Below, piece by piece: positions 7,293 to 16,426 of a stretch of 64,000 nt of DNA. The stretch comes from CAVQUE01 sp046290435. GTDB taxonomy: Bacteria > Actinomycetota > Acidimicrobiia > Acidimicrobiales > UBA8592. The notes beneath the pieces are model-generated. The model was given only the letters and a program-made list of their open reading frames with translations. It was not told where the DNA came from and searched no databases. The stretch is from positions 60,174-124,173 of the forward strand of contig JBKAGO010000071.1 in the NCBI GenBank assembly GCA_046290435.1. The letters are read 5' to 3'. Both the position numbers and the translations under genes were made by a program. Position 1 is the stretch's first letter, and each line of letters starts with the position of its first letter.

Positions 7293-9710
7293 ATGCAGCA
7301 GTCACTTATCGGCCAGGTCCAGGCGCGTCTAGCCGGATCGGAGCTCGAGGCGGACGCACGGACGGTGGTGCTGGCGGCCTGCCACGGATCCGAGCCGCTG
7401 GAGCGGGCGCTCGACACCGGCGAGTTCGACGTCGCCGACGAGGGCGAGGCTGCGGTCGATCCGACCGAGGTGTACCTCACCTCCATCGCCGTCGAGGGCT
7501 TCCGCGGCATCGGTCCGCGGGCCATGCTCGACCTGGTGCCCGGGCCCGGGCTGACGCTCGTCGTCGGGCGCAACGGCTCGGGCAAGTCGTCGTTCGCCGA
7601 GGGGCTCGAGATGCTCCTCACCGGATCGAACCTGCGCTGGGCCGACCGGGCCTCGGCGTGGAAGGACGGCTGGCGCAACCTCCACCAGGCCACGCCCACC
7701 AGCGTCGCCGCCGAGTTCCTCCTCTCCGGCCACCAGGACGCCATCGAGGCCCGACGCAGCTGGGACGCCGGTGCCGACCTCGACGCCTCGACCGACCAGC
7801 TCGTCCTGCCCGGCCAGAACGCCGGCAGCTTGACCGACCTGGGCTGGGGCCCGGCGCTCGACAACTACCGCCCGTTCCTGTCCTACAACGAGCTCGGTTC
7901 GATGCTGGCCGATTCCCCCGCCAGTCTCCATGACGCGATGTCAGCCTTCCTCGGCCTCGATGTCCTCGTCGTTGCCCAGGAGCTACTGCGCAAGGCCCGC
8001 CTCGAGCGCGAGCAGCCGGCGAAGGACCTGAAGAAGGCGACCCAGGCCCTGATCACCCGCCTCGGCGAGAGCGACGACGAGCGCGCTGCGCAGGCCATCG
8101 AGCTGTTGCAGGCCAAGAAGCCCGAGATCGATGCGCTGGCCGTACTCGGCGGAGCCGCAGGCTCCGGCGCCGACCCCGACATCGCCACTATGGCTGCGGT
8201 CTCCACACCCGAGCTGGAGGATCTCCTCGTCGCCGCCGACGAACTCGCTCAGGCCATCGCCGGGGTCACCGAAGCGGCCGGTAGCCAGGTCGGCCGCCTG
8301 GCGCAGCTCGCCGCACTGCTGCGCACCGCCCACGATCACACCGCCGATGCCGACTCGACCGCCTGTCCGGTGTGCGGCACCGCCGATGTCATCGACGACG
8401 CGTGGCGCCGGCGCACCCTCGGCGAGGTCGAACGCCTCGAGGCCGAAGCGGGCGTCGTCCGTGCGGCCACCACGCGCCTGGACGCGGCCCGCCGTGCTGC
8501 TCGCACCTGCATCGTCGGCGTGCCCAGCGTGCTGAAGAAGGACCTGTCGATCGCGGGCGCCGCAGCCGCACGAGACGCCTGGGCCGCATGGTCCGCCACG
8601 CCCGACAACGACGTCGACCTGGTCGAGCGCCTCCGCAGCTTCGGCCCGGTCGCCGAACTGGTGACGGCGGCCAAGGACGAAGCCGCGCAGATCGTCGCCA
8701 GCCACGACGCCGCATGGCAGCCCCACGCCCGGGCCATCGCCTACTGGATCGACGCCCACACGACCGCCGAGGCAGCAACGTCGGCGGCCAAGCAGATCAA
8801 GGTCGCCGAGACCTGGCTGAAGGACACCATCGGCGACATCCGCGCCGAACGTTTCGCCCCGATCGCCGACCAGGCCCGTCACTACTGGGACACCCTGCGC
8901 CACCGGTCGAACGTCAAGCTCGAACAGGTCGCCCTCGAGGGCTCAGCCAACCAGCGACGGGTGTCGCTAGAGGTGACCGTCGACGACACGCCGGCATCGG
9001 CGCTGGGCGTCATGAGCCAGGGCGAACTCCACGCGTTGGCCCTCAGCCTGTTCCTCCCACGGGCGACCATGCCCCAGAGCCCGTTCCGGTTCATCGTCAT
9101 CGACGACCCCGTCCAGGCCATGGACCCCGCCCGCGTCGACGGCCTCGCCAAGGTCCTCGAGCAGGTCGCCAAGACCCACCAGCTGATCGTCTTCACCCAC
9201 GACGAACGCCTGCCGGAATCCGTGCAACGCCTCGGCATCGAGGCGGAGAAGGTTCAGGTCACACGCCAGCCTGGCTCGCGGGTCAGCACCCGCATTGCGT
9301 GGGACAGCGTGACGACAGCAATCGATGATGCACGAGCCGTTGCGAGGTCGAAGGATCTGGGCCTTGCAGCCAAGCGCAAGATCGTTCCCACCTACTGCCG
9401 GTTGGCTCTCGAGTCGGCGTCGGCGACTGCGGTTCGGCGCCGCAGAATCGGAGCAGGCAAGTCGCACGCGAGTGTTGAGCGCGATCTCGAACGAGCCAAG
9501 ACGCTTCGCGATCGGCTGGCTCTTGCGTTGTTCGATGACTCCAGTCGGTTCGGTGACGTCAACGACGAGCTCCGCGCCCGCTCGATCGATGCCGGCCCCA
9601 CCGTCTTGCACTGGGCCAATGCCGGTGCGCACGGGGACTTCGAAGGCGATCCCGTGAAGCTGATCGATGACACCGAGGGTCTCGCCCGCTATCTCGCGAG
9701 TCAGCGATGA
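7293..9710 (+). CDS. SMC/RecF-like AAA ATPase with zinc hook and RloC-like C-terminus
   Basis: An 805-residue P-loop ATPase. Walker A is GRNGSGKS with K98. A single CPVC zinc-hook motif (C358 and C361) sits in the middle of long helical regions, and the ABC-type signature (MSQGEL) and Walker B FIVIDDP (D604, D605) follow. This is the Rad50/SMC arrangement in a small protein. After Walker B there is about 170 residues of extra helical sequence containing R703-xxx-E707 and an H773-WANAGAH780 segment, similar in layout to the anticodon-nuclease module of RloC/PrrC and to HEPN domains. AAGGGGA precedes the ATG, and the stop overlaps the next gene by ATGA. It heads a five-gene operon. The ATPase is certain; the RNase activity is inference. 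Confidence 0.85.
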   Translation: MQQSLIGQVQARLAGSELEADARTVVLAACHGSEPLERALDTGEFDVADEGEAAVDPTEVYLTSIAVEGFRGIGPRAMLDLVPGPGLTLVVGRNGSGKSSFAEGLEMLLTGSNLRWADRASAWKDGWRNLHQATPTSVAAEFLLSGHQDAIEARRSWDAGADLDASTDQLVLPGQNAGSLTDLGWGPALDNYRPFLSYNELGSMLADSPASLHDAMSAFLGLDVLVVAQELLRKARLEREQPAKDLKKATQALITRLGESDDERAAQAIELLQAKKPEIDALAVLGGAAGSGADPDIATMAAVSTPELEDLLVAADELAQAIAGVTEAAGSQVGRLAQLAALLRTAHDHTADADSTACPVCGTADVIDDAWRRRTLGEVERLEAEAGVVRAATTRLDAARRAARTCIVGVPSVLKKDLSIAGAAAARDAWAAWSATPDNDVDLVERLRSFGPVAELVTAAKDEAAQIVASHDAAWQPHARAIAYWIDAHTTAEAATSAAKQIKVAETWLKDTIGDIRAERFAPIADQARHYWDTLRHRSNVKLEQVALEGSANQRRVSLEVTVDDTPASALGVMSQGELHALALSLFLPRATMPQSPFRFIVIDDPVQAMDPARVDGLAKVLEQVAKTHQLIVFTHDERLPESVQRLGIEAEKVQVTRQPGSRVSTRIAWDSVTTAIDDARAVARSKDLGLAAKRKIVPTYCRLALESASATAVRRRRIGAGKSHASVERDLERAKTLRDRLALALFDDSSRFGDVNDELRARSIDAGPTVLHWANAGAHGDFEGDPVKLIDDTEGLARYLASQR

Positions 9711-10063
9711 CGAAAGCAGCGGAACTCCTCCAGCTGTCCTCACAGGTCATTCAGAGTCCGACCGGTGTAATGGTCGGCCGCTGGCCTCGCGTTGCTGCAG
9801 CGCTCGGACGTCAGTCGATCGAAGCGACACTCCAGCGGCTCTGGGAACGGTCCGAACCCGAGCTCGGCACTGCATCGTTCCGGGTGCAGCTGCTCGCATT
9901 GCCCGTCTACCTGCCCGACGCTCGCCTCGCCCGCGACGTCCGTTCGGCGTGGAACCGCCTCTCGCAGGCGTGCCACTACCACCCCTACGAACTCCCGCCC
10001 ACCGAGCCCGAGCTCCACGAGATGCTGAGCATCGCCTTCCGCTTCGGCAAAGCGGTCGGCTGA
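9707..10063 (+). CDS. Small HEPN-like protein, unknown function
   Basis: A 118-residue, mostly helical protein translated from an ATG that overlaps the stop of the upstream ATPase gene. I do not recognise a named family. Residues 84-90 (R-LSQAC-H) give an R-x5-H pattern followed by YHPYEL. This resembles the R-x4-6-H catalytic motif of HEPN ribonucleases and the ACHHH-YEL type ends seen in many small HEPN proteins. If real, it would be a second RNase-like partner or a nucleotide-binding regulator of the ATPase. The match is short and could be chance. The gap to the next gene is 53 bp, with an AAGGGGA ribosome site before that gene. Confidence 0.6.
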   Translation: MTKAAELLQLSSQVIQSPTGVMVGRWPRVAAALGRQSIEATLQRLWERSEPELGTASFRVQLLALPVYLPDARLARDVRSAWNRLSQACHYHPYELPPTEPELHEMLSIAFRFGKAVG

Positions 10064-10116
10064 CCTGTCACGGTCATCTGCTACCAAGTGCACTGGCGGA
10101 GAATCAAGGGGAACGA

Positions 10117-11343
10117 ATGCCTTCAGTCATCGGCTGGCTCGACCAGTCCGAGGAACACCAACGCAAGATGCGCGAGGTCATCGATCTCTTCTCCGAGAGC
10201 GATGCCCGTGACGAGCTCGGGATCGCGGCGGTGCGCGATGCGTTCTCCGACATGCTCTTCCCGGGGCTGTCGACCATCCAGACCCGGGCCCGCTACTTCT
10301 TCTTCGTCCCGTGGGGGTTCGAGGAGCTCGAGCAGCGCCGCACGCCGTCGACGCGCTTCGCCGACAAGTCCCGGGAGCTGCAGACCCGGCTCATCTTCGC
10401 CCTCATCGGCAGCGGCGAGACCCAGGGTGTCATCGGCATCGAAGCCCAGGAGAAGCTGAAGCGCCTGCCCGACAGCGTCTACTGGAACGGGCTCTGGACC
10501 TTCGGCATCCGCAAGACGCCGGGCAACATCTCCGACTACCAGCGTGGCATCGACCGCTACTACCGGCGTCTCGACGCCCACCGGGCCAGCGAGACCGACG
10601 AGACCCTCGAGCGCCGGCCCCACAACTGGCACCTCGGCCTCCCCGCGGCGCCGGAGGGCTGGCTCGACCAGTCGACACTGGCACTCACCGGCGACGAGGC
10701 CGACTTCCTGCGCGAACGTATGGTGCACGCCGACGCCGACTCGATGCTCGCCTGGTTCCTGTCCGCCGGCGGGGCGATCGGTGACGACCACGACACACCA
10801 TGGGCGCTCGGCACCACCGCCATCGACGGGGTGCTCGGCGAACGCCTGCGCCACGCCCGCTACTTCTCCGAGATGATCTGGGGCGCCGCGCTCCTCTACA
10901 ACGTCATGCTGGCCGCCGAAGCCAAGCAGCGGAACCTGCAGTCCGCCGGCGACGGGCTCGAGGAGCACTACCGGTCGCTGCTCGACGAGTGGCGTGCCAT
11001 CCTCGCCGATCGCTGGGACGACCTCTCCACCGTCGACCGCGTGCAGTTCTGGTCGCTGGTCCGCAAGGTCAACCCCAACGCCGAAGCGGCCCGGTCGTTC
11101 ATCGACTCGTGGCTCGACCTCGTGCACCAATCACGCGGCGACCTCGTCGAGAGTCCCATGGCCCGCGAGCTGATCGCCGACCGTGAGTACAAGCTCAAGC
11201 GCGGCATGGCCCGCCTCGGGAACCCCCGCCAGCTCGAGCTCTGGGGAGGCGCCGCTGGCGTCGCCCAGCTCGTCTACCGGTGGGGCACCGTCCGCACCAT
11301 GGTCAACGACATCGTCGAAGGGCTGGCCGATGCTCGATCCTGA
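10117..11343 (+). CDS. DUF6361 family protein
   Basis: A 408-residue soluble protein starting MPSVIGWLDQSEEHQRKM; the ATG is preceded by AAGGGGAA. The N-terminal block WLDQSEEHQRKMREVIDLF and the following R-ARYFFFVPW-F segment are, to my recollection, diagnostic of DUF6361, a family of unknown biochemical function found in defence-type gene clusters. No catalytic motif stands out; the protein is rich in aromatic and acidic residues, with repeated Trp-containing helices. It overlaps the start of the next gene by 14 bp, so the two products are made together. It could be a scaffold or sensor between the ATPase upstream and the nuclease and helicase downstream, but this is only inferred from context. 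Confidence 0.75.
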   Translation: MPSVIGWLDQSEEHQRKMREVIDLFSESDARDELGIAAVRDAFSDMLFPGLSTIQTRARYFFFVPWGFEELEQRRTPSTRFADKSRELQTRLIFALIGSGETQGVIGIEAQEKLKRLPDSVYWNGLWTFGIRKTPGNISDYQRGIDRYYRRLDAHRASETDETLERRPHNWHLGLPAAPEGWLDQSTLALTGDEADFLRERMVHADADSMLAWFLSAGGAIGDDHDTPWALGTTAIDGVLGERLRHARYFSEMIWGAALLYNVMLAAEAKQRNLQSAGDGLEEHYRSLLDEWRAILADRWDDLSTVDRVQFWSLVRKVNPNAEAARSFIDSWLDLVHQSRGDLVESPMARELIADREYKLKRGMARLGNPRQLELWGGAAGVAQLVYRWGTVRTMVNDIVEGLADARS

Positions 11344-13255
11344 CAACCGCCACCTGCTCGTCGACGCCCTCAAGCCCCCCACCGGCATGGTCCTCGACCG
11401 GGCCGTCGGCACCTCGTTCACCCTCGACCTCCAGGCGTTGCTGCTGGCGCCCGTCTCGTTCGCTGTGTTCGGCGCCGCCGCGCTCGACAGCAACCAGGGC
11501 TCCGATCCGCTGGCGCTGATGGAGGCCGTCCGCCGCCACGCAGATCGCATCACCGTGTTCTGCCAGGCCGGCTGCATCGCCGTGCCTCGCCGCCTGCAGC
11601 CCGTCCTCGCCTGGCTCGAGGATTCCGTCGTCCCCGTCGCGCCGCCGCCCGGTCACCTGTTCCATCCGAAGGTCTGGCTGCTCCGCTTCGTCGACGACGA
11701 CGGGCGTCAGCTGCATCGCCTGCTGGTCTCCAGCCGAAACCTCACCTTCGACAGCTCCTGGGACACCATCGTCCGCCTCGACGAACACCGCGACGGCGGC
11801 GAGCCCCACGACAACGAACCGCTCGCTCGCTTCGTCCGGTCGCTGCCCGGTCGTGCGGTGCAACGCGTGTCGCCCGAGCGAGTGGAGGAGATCTCCGACC
11901 TCGCCGCCTCCGTCGGCGGCGTCCGCTGGGAGCTCCCTGAAGGAGCATCAGAGCTGCACTTCTGGCCACTGGGTATGGGGGGAGCGAGGCCCGACCTGAC
12001 GGGCGACCGCCTGCTGGTGGTGTCGCCGTTCCTGTCGGTCGACAAGGTCCTGGACCTCGCCAAGCACGGGGAGAAGCACGTGCTGGTGTCGAGGGCCGAC
12101 GCCATCGACGAAGTCGGCCGTGCGGCCCTGGCCGGCTACGAAGAGACCTGGGTGCTCGACGCCGACACCGTCCCCGCCGACCACGAGGGTCCGGCCGGCG
12201 AGATCGATGCCCCTGCCGCAGGACCTGACGCCGAAGCGACTGACGGTCAACAGGCCGATGGTGACGCCCCCGACGACACCGCAGTCCAGGCTCTCGGCGA
12301 GATCGAGCGTCCCGGCACCATCCTCAACGGTCTCCACGCCAAGGTCTACCTGGTCGAGCGCGGGCGCCGTGCCCACCTGTTCACCGGCTCGGCCAACGCC
12401 ACAGGCGCTGCCTTCGGCGGCAACGTCGAGCTGCTCGTCGAGGTCGTCGGCGACACCAAGAACTGGGGCGTCGACGCCATGCTCGACGCCAAGGGCCACA
12501 AGGCGACGCTGCGCGACATGCTGCGCCGCCACCGGCCGACACAGCCCGAACCGAGCGAACCCTCCGAGCTCGACCAGCTCGGCTACCGCCTCGACAGCCT
12601 CGTACGGCGCATCGCCGCCGAGCGCTTCACGGTCACCCTCGCCGCCGACGGCGACGAGTACGCCCTGCGCATCACCAGCGACGGCCCCATGCCCGAGATC
12701 GTCGACGGCGTGACCGTCACCATGCGGCTCGCATCGGTGGGGGAGGGGACGCGACTGCACGCCACGCTCGCCGGCGGCATGCCGCTGGACCACACGCCCG
12801 GCAGCGTGACCCTCGCCGGCATCAGCTCGTTCCTCGTCGTCACCGCAACCGCCACCCACGATGGCACCGAGCTGACGTCGTCGGCGCTCGTCAACGCCCA
12901 GCTCGTCGGCGCCCCCGCCGACCGCAAGGAACGGATCCTCACCAGCGCGATCAAGAACACCGACGACCTCATCCGCTACCTGCTGTTCCTGCTCCACGAC
13001 CTCAGCGACGACACCCAACTCGACGCGCTCATGGCCCGCTACGGCATCGGCGGCAGCAGCTGGAACCAGGCCGGCGAGATCCCCCTGTTCGAGACGATGC
13101 TGCGGGCCCTCGCCCGCGGTGGCCGCACCCTCGATCACGTCGCCGAACGCCTCGCCGACATCTGCGCCACCGACGAAGGCCGCGACCTGCTCCCGCCCGG
13201 CTTCGACGCCGTGTGGGGGCCCATCGACGAGGTCCGAGCGGAGATGTCCCGATGA
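11330..13255 (+). CDS. Phospholipase D-family protein with two HKD-type motifs
   Basis: A 641-residue protein whose ATG lies 14 bp inside the preceding gene. Two PLD half-sites are visible: HPKVWLLRF (H112, K114) followed by SSRNLT, and LHAKVYLVERG (H336, K338) followed by TGSANAT and a downstream GGNVE. Two half-sites are what a PLD-type phosphodiesterase needs for its active site, so the protein is probably an active nuclease rather than a decayed relative. The first half has a typical alpha/beta core; the last 280 residues are of unknown fold. Its stop overlaps the helicase start by ATGA. PLD-family nucleases often work with helicases in phage defence, and this adjacency supports that role here. 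Confidence 0.85.
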   Translation: MLDPDNRHLLVDALKPPTGMVLDRAVGTSFTLDLQALLLAPVSFAVFGAAALDSNQGSDPLALMEAVRRHADRITVFCQAGCIAVPRRLQPVLAWLEDSVVPVAPPPGHLFHPKVWLLRFVDDDGRQLHRLLVSSRNLTFDSSWDTIVRLDEHRDGGEPHDNEPLARFVRSLPGRAVQRVSPERVEEISDLAASVGGVRWELPEGASELHFWPLGMGGARPDLTGDRLLVVSPFLSVDKVLDLAKHGEKHVLVSRADAIDEVGRAALAGYEETWVLDADTVPADHEGPAGEIDAPAAGPDAEATDGQQADGDAPDDTAVQALGEIERPGTILNGLHAKVYLVERGRRAHLFTGSANATGAAFGGNVELLVEVVGDTKNWGVDAMLDAKGHKATLRDMLRRHRPTQPEPSEPSELDQLGYRLDSLVRRIAAERFTVTLAADGDEYALRITSDGPMPEIVDGVTVTMRLASVGEGTRLHATLAGGMPLDHTPGSVTLAGISSFLVVTATATHDGTELTSSALVNAQLVGAPADRKERILTSAIKNTDDLIRYLLFLLHDLSDDTQLDALMARYGIGGSSWNQAGEIPLFETMLRALARGGRTLDHVAERLADICATDEGRDLLPPGFDAVWGPIDEVRAEMSR

Positions 13256-16200
13256 GCAGCGACCGCTTCGACCCCGCCCCGATCCTGTCCGGGCTCAAGG
13301 ACTTCCAGCGCGCCAGCGTCGAACACGCCTTCCGTCGGCTCTACGCCGACGACGACGCCGTCAACCGGTTCCTCGTCGCCGACGAGGTCGGCCTGGGCAA
13401 GACGATGGTCGCCCGCGGCCTCATCGCCCGGACCGTCGAGCATCTCTGGAACGACGTCGAGCGCATCGACGTCGTCTACGTCTGCTCCAACCGGACCATC
13501 GCCGAGCAAAACGTGCGGCGACTCAACATCCTCGGCGAGGGCGGCTTCTCGTTCTCGTCGCGTATGACGATGATCGCCAAGGAGGTGTCGGCGCTACGGG
13601 AGAACAAGGTCAACTTTGTGTCGTTCACGCCGGGCACGTCGTTCGATCTCAAGAGCAACCTCGGCACCGCGGATGAGCGAATCCTGCTGTGGCACATCCT
13701 GCGCAAGCTGTGGGGCAGCGCACTGCTCGACCGGAAGGGCTCGCGCCGTGTGTTCCAGGGCTGGATCGGCTCGCTCGAACGCTTCGATCGACTGGCGAAG
13801 GAACGCGAGAGCTGGCGCAAGCAGCTCGACGGCGAGCTCGTCGCCGAGTTCGGACGGAAGGTCGAAGCCACCGATCTTCGTCCCCGCCTCGAAGACCTCG
13901 CCGACCGCTGGCGCCGGGAGGAACCCGACGACGCCGCTTCTGGCGACCGGAACGTGCTCGTCGGCGAGCTCCGCAACCTGCTGGCCGCGTGCTGCGTCGA
14001 TGCGCTCGAACCCGACCTCGTCATCCTCGACGAGTTCCAACGCTTCCGCGATCTGCTGACCGGCGAGAGCGAAGCCGGCGCACTCGCCAACTCCCTGTTC
14101 GACTATCCCGACAACCGGACGCTGCTGCTGTCGGCCACGCCCTACAAGATGTACACCGCATCCGGCGACGGCGAAGACGACCACCACCGCGACTTCGTCG
14201 CCACCGTCGGCTTCCTCCTCGGCGACGACCGCCAACGCTTCGAGGACGCACTGGCGCACTACCGCGAGCTGCTGCTCGACGTCGGACGAGTCGCCCCGTC
14301 GATGATCCGCGACGCCCGCACCGCCGTCGAACACGAGCTGCGCCGCGTCATGACCCGCACCGAGCGCCTCGGCGTCGGCGCCGACCGCAACGGCATGCTC
14401 GTCGAGCGGGCAAAGTCCATCGACGGCCTGCGCGCCGACGACATCCGCTCCTACGTGGCGCTCGAGCGGCTGTCGGTCGAGCTGGGCAACGGCTCGATGA
14501 CCGAGTACTGGAAGTCCGCCCCGTACTTCTTGAACTTCACCGACGGCTACAAGCTCGACGGCACCCTCACCAAGGCGCTCGGCGATCCCGAACGCCACGA
14601 CGCGATCGCTGGCATGGTCGCCGCCGTCGGCGGCCAGATCGACTGGCCCGCATGGCGCCGATACGAGGCACTCGACGGCGGCAACGCCCGCCTGCGCGAC
14701 CTCATGGCTCACACCACTGACGCGGGACGCTGGCGGATGCTGTGGCTCGCTCCGTCGATGCCCGACTACGAACTGTCCGGCCCCTGGGTCGAACCGGGCG
14801 CGGCGTCGTTCACCAAGCGGCTGATCTTCTCGGCGTGGGCAGCGGTGCCGAAGGCGATCGCCTCTCTGGTGAGCTACGACGCCGAGCGCCGCATCATGGC
14901 GCTGCGCGACGAACCCACCGCCAACACCGCGGACGACCGCAAGAAGATCAAGGGCCTCCTGCAGTTCCGTCGCAACCCCGCCGGCGAGCCGGCCGCCATG
15001 ACCGCATTCGGCATGCTCTACCCGAGCTGGGAGCTGGCCGAGATGGGTGACCCCGTCGCGATCGCCCGAGAGTTCGGGCGCCGGCCAGGCCGCGTCGAGC
15101 TCGAAGAGATCGTCCGAGATCGCGTGCAGGCTGCGCTCGATGCACTGCCCGAGTCGCCATCCGATGGGCGTGAGGACGACCGCTGGTACTGGGCAGCGCC
15201 GCTCCTGCTGGACGCTCGCGACAACCGCTCTTCGTGGATGGCTGAGCATCGGTTGTATGTCTCGGGGTGGCACGGCGGCGACGTCGGAAACGACCAGGAA
15301 CAGGACGACTCGGCATTTGCCGACCACGTCCGGCTCGCCAACCAGGTGTACCGAGGCGAAGTCAGCCTCGGTCGACGCCCCGCTGATCTGCAAGAAGTGC
15401 TCATCCAGCAGGCGCTCGGCAACCCCGCGGTGCTCGCACTCCGCAGCCTCGTGCGCATCGTGCCAGAGGATCAGCGACGCGCCGCGTGGGACGCCGCCGC
15501 CCGCATCGGATGGGGGTTCCGCACCCTGTTCAACCTGCCCGAGTCGAGCACCCTCATCCGGTCGATGTACGACGACGGCCGCTACTGGCAAGAGGTGCTG
15601 CGCTACGCCGTCGATGGCGGTCTCGGCGCCGTGCTCGACGAGTACATCCACTGCCTGCGCGAGTGGCTCGGGATCATCGAGTTCCGAGAGGCCAAGGATG
15701 TCAAGCGCCTCGCCGAGGAGTGCACGAGTGCCGTGTCGCTCAAGGCCAGCGACTACGTGGCCCGCGACCATCTCGCCGACGACGGCGGCGAGCGACGGTT
15801 CCGATCGCGGTTCGCCCTGCGCTTCGGCGACGAGCGCTCCGAGTCCGACAACTCCGTCGTGCGATCCGGCAACATCCGCACCTCGTTCAACTCGCCGTTC
15901 TGGCCGTTCGTGCTGGCGTCGACGTCGGTGGGTCAGGAGGGTTTGGACTTCCACCTCTACTGCCATGCGATCGTCCACTGGAACCTGCCGTCGAACCCGG
16001 TGGATCTCGAACAGCGCGAGGGACGTGTGCACCGGTTCAAGGGCCACGCAATCCGCCTCAACGTCGCCGAGCGCCACGCGGGTGCAGTGTTGGGCGCCGA
16101 GGGCGACCCATGGAAGGCGGCCTTCGACGACGCTCTCGCCCATCGGGACCCCGACGAGAACGACCTCGTCCCGTACTGGGTGTACCCCGGCTCCGCCGCC

Positions 16201-16401
16201 ATCGAGCGCTACGTGCCGGCCCTGCCCCTCAGTCGCGAAGTCGGCCAACTCGCGGCCCTCAAGCGCTCGGTAGCCCTGTACCGCCTAGTGTTCGGTCAAC
16301 CCCGCCAAGACGACCTGGTCGAGTACCTCGCCGGCATCGACGACCCCGTCGTGCTGAGGGAGCTACGGATCGACCTGAGTCCGAGGCCAGTTGCGACATG
16401 A
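13252..16401 (+). CDS. Large SF2 helicase-related ATPase
   Basis: A 1049-residue helicase. Motif I is DEVGLGKT (K50), motif II is an unusual DEFQ box (D260-Q263), and motif III is SATPYK (from S294). The second motor domain has QEGLDFH (Q895) and the arginine-finger motif QREGRVHR (Q921-R928). The two motor halves are separated by a roughly 600-residue insertion that I cannot assign. The DEFQ form and large insertion resemble the SNF2-like helicases of several defence clusters. The ATG at 13252 overlaps the upstream stop in ATGA; longer in-frame starts would run far into the PLD gene. It is the last gene of the five-gene operon and probably moves or remodels nucleic acid for the PLD protein. 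Confidence 0.87.
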   Translation: MSSDRFDPAPILSGLKDFQRASVEHAFRRLYADDDAVNRFLVADEVGLGKTMVARGLIARTVEHLWNDVERIDVVYVCSNRTIAEQNVRRLNILGEGGFSFSSRMTMIAKEVSALRENKVNFVSFTPGTSFDLKSNLGTADERILLWHILRKLWGSALLDRKGSRRVFQGWIGSLERFDRLAKERESWRKQLDGELVAEFGRKVEATDLRPRLEDLADRWRREEPDDAASGDRNVLVGELRNLLAACCVDALEPDLVILDEFQRFRDLLTGESEAGALANSLFDYPDNRTLLLSATPYKMYTASGDGEDDHHRDFVATVGFLLGDDRQRFEDALAHYRELLLDVGRVAPSMIRDARTAVEHELRRVMTRTERLGVGADRNGMLVERAKSIDGLRADDIRSYVALERLSVELGNGSMTEYWKSAPYFLNFTDGYKLDGTLTKALGDPERHDAIAGMVAAVGGQIDWPAWRRYEALDGGNARLRDLMAHTTDAGRWRMLWLAPSMPDYELSGPWVEPGAASFTKRLIFSAWAAVPKAIASLVSYDAERRIMALRDEPTANTADDRKKIKGLLQFRRNPAGEPAAMTAFGMLYPSWELAEMGDPVAIAREFGRRPGRVELEEIVRDRVQAALDALPESPSDGREDDRWYWAAPLLLDARDNRSSWMAEHRLYVSGWHGGDVGNDQEQDDSAFADHVRLANQVYRGEVSLGRRPADLQEVLIQQALGNPAVLALRSLVRIVPEDQRRAAWDAAARIGWGFRTLFNLPESSTLIRSMYDDGRYWQEVLRYAVDGGLGAVLDEYIHCLREWLGIIEFREAKDVKRLAEECTSAVSLKASDYVARDHLADDGGERRFRSRFALRFGDERSESDNSVVRSGNIRTSFNSPFWPFVLASTSVGQEGLDFHLYCHAIVHWNLPSNPVDLEQREGRVHRFKGHAIRLNVAERHAGAVLGAEGDPWKAAFDDALAHRDPDENDLVPYWVYPGSAAIERYVPALPLSREVGQLAALKRSVALYRLVFGQPRQDDLVEYLAGIDDPVVLRELRIDLSPRPVAT

Positions 16402-16426
16402 AGACCGTCTTCTACCGAATCTCCGA

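Noticed and set aside
13594..16248. Long open frame on the - strand inside the helicase gene (about 884 codons), and similar antisense frames such as 1622-3112 and 3242-4714
   Set aside because: They are antisense to clearly recognisable genes, have arginine- or valine-rich composition typical of shadow frames in high-GC DNA, and match no family.
7293..16401. DISARM system
   Set aside because: A PLD protein and SNF2-like helicase are present, but there is no DUF1998 protein and no DNA methyltransferase within the operon.
7293..16401. Mokosh system
   Set aside because: Mokosh pairs an SF1-type RNA helicase with PLD; here the helicase has SF2 motifs, and extra ATPase and DUF6361 genes are present.
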